A DNA stretch of 5,866 bases from DATDOY01 sp035293045 (lineage in GTDB: Bacteria > Actinomycetota > Acidimicrobiia > IMCC26256 > JACPCJ01). The stretch is taken from contig DATDOY010000256.1 in the NCBI GenBank assembly GCA_035293045.1, positions 1-5,866 of the forward strand, given 5' to 3'. Below, one piece after another: positions 5,427 through 5,866 of this stretch (within the stretch, counting starts at the first letter, position 1; every line of letters starts with the position of its first letter). Both the position numbers and the translations under genes were made by a program. The notes below the pieces were generated by a model. The model saw only the letters and a program-made list of their open reading frames with translations. It was not told the origin of the DNA and made no database searches.

Positions 5427-5866
5427 TTGCTTCGCAAGACTCTTGTAGCTGCGGCGCTCGTCGGCCTGGTGGCCGGCATCGCCCCCATCCGTGCAGAAGC
5501 CACCCCGAACGACACCCGCGCCGTGCTTGTCTTCGCAGGCAGCGCTCGCGTCGGCAACGGCGCGTGGACCAGCTCGACCGAGCCGGCCGTCGGTAATGGC
5601 CTTTGCTTCCCTGGCCTCACGCCCACGGCTGGTGACCCGACTGCCACCCCCCCGGTCGCTCCGACATGCAGCACCACCGACGACAACGCCGACGGCGATG
5701 GCGACTCTCTCACGGGAATTGCCAACAGCTGGTCGTTCAAGGTCCCCGAATCGATTGACGGGCTCCCGACAGCCTGCGTCTCCGAGGGCACCCTTGGTGG
5801 GAACAACGCCTCCGACGGGGCCTGCAGCTTCCTCCTCGACGGATACGTCGATGAGAACGCCGCCGA
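5427..5866 (+). CDS. Putative secreted protein of unknown function, N-terminal part (cut by window end)
   Basis: I do not recognise the family. The frame is open from TTG 5427 to the window end (146 residues seen). The N-terminus is a clear Sec signal peptide: MLRK, a hydrophobic core TLVAAALVGLVAGIAPI (5-21), and a probable cleavage near RAEA (22-25). The exported part begins TPNDTRAVLVFAGSARVGNG and is rich in Gly, Thr, Ser, Asp and Pro. It has Cys60, Cys81, Cys117 and Cys133, which could form two disulfides outside the cell, and an Asp-rich DDNADGDGD stretch (85-93) that could bind Ca2+ or simply be a linker. No lipobox is seen. The start is supported by GGGAGGA six bases upstream and by the signal peptide following directly. 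Codon use is a little less G/C-biased than in the two-component genes. A structural or binding role at the cell surface is possible, but no enzyme motif is visible. Confidence 0.8.
   Translation, partial: MLRKTLVAAALVGLVAGIAPIRAEATPNDTRAVLVFAGSARVGNGAWTSSTEPAVGNGLCFPGLTPTAGDPTATPPVAPTCSTTDDNADGDGDSLTGIANSWSFKVPESIDGLPTACVSEGTLGGNNASDGACSFLLDGYVDENAA

Noticed and set aside
5243..5806. 187-codon minus-strand open frame opposite the exported-protein gene
   Set aside because: It is antisense to a gene with a clear signal peptide and Shine-Dalgarno, and has no recognisable domain.

Overview
This is a chromosomal window from a high-GC bacterium, most likely an actinobacterium. The signs are strong G/C bias at third codon positions, a [4Fe-4S]-type PurF with actinobacterial-looking sequence, a soluble GAF-domain NarL-type two-component pair, and a MazF/ribbon-helix-helix toxin-antitoxin pair. 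An acidimicrobial lineage is a guess from PurF style only. The gene layout is mostly ordinary. I find no transposon, CRISPR array, tRNA or rRNA, and no clear new multi-gene system. The less ordinary material is in the non-coding stretches and in the exported protein at the right edge.

Left part, minus strand (15-2085): purF runs leftward and is followed after 42 bases by a two-gene toxin-antitoxin unit. A ribbon-helix-helix antitoxin comes first, and a MazF/PemK-type endoribonuclease toxin overlaps its end by 14 bases. The purF/antitoxin gap holds a well-formed promoter (TTGCCG, 17 bases, TACGAT). It is overlaid by an 8+8 inverted repeat (TGTCATAC / GTATGACA) that reaches the antitoxin start codon, as expected for an autoregulated and probably leaderless unit.

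Centre (2086-2320): a divergent intergenic region between purF and the sensor kinase. It carries a 9+9 dyad (2255-2280) and a 20-base quasi-palindrome (2288-2307). I see no convincing promoter for either gene.

Right-centre, plus strand (2321-5148): a translationally coupled two-component operon. A cytosolic histidine kinase with three predicted GAF-like sensor modules, HisKA_3 and HATPase_c is joined through an ATGA overlap to a NarL/FixJ-type response regulator. The signal sensed is not evident.

Right end (5149-5866): a 278-base non-coding leader, then a TTG-initiated gene with an ideal Shine-Dalgarno sequence. It encodes a secreted protein with a signal peptide and at least four cysteines, cut off by the window end. 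The leader has a perfect 8+8 dyad (5233-5252) and, nearer the gene, three G/C-rich segments that can form two mutually exclusive helices. That arrangement resembles an attenuator or riboswitch, but I cannot match it to a known class. Whether the upstream two-component system controls the exported protein is open.
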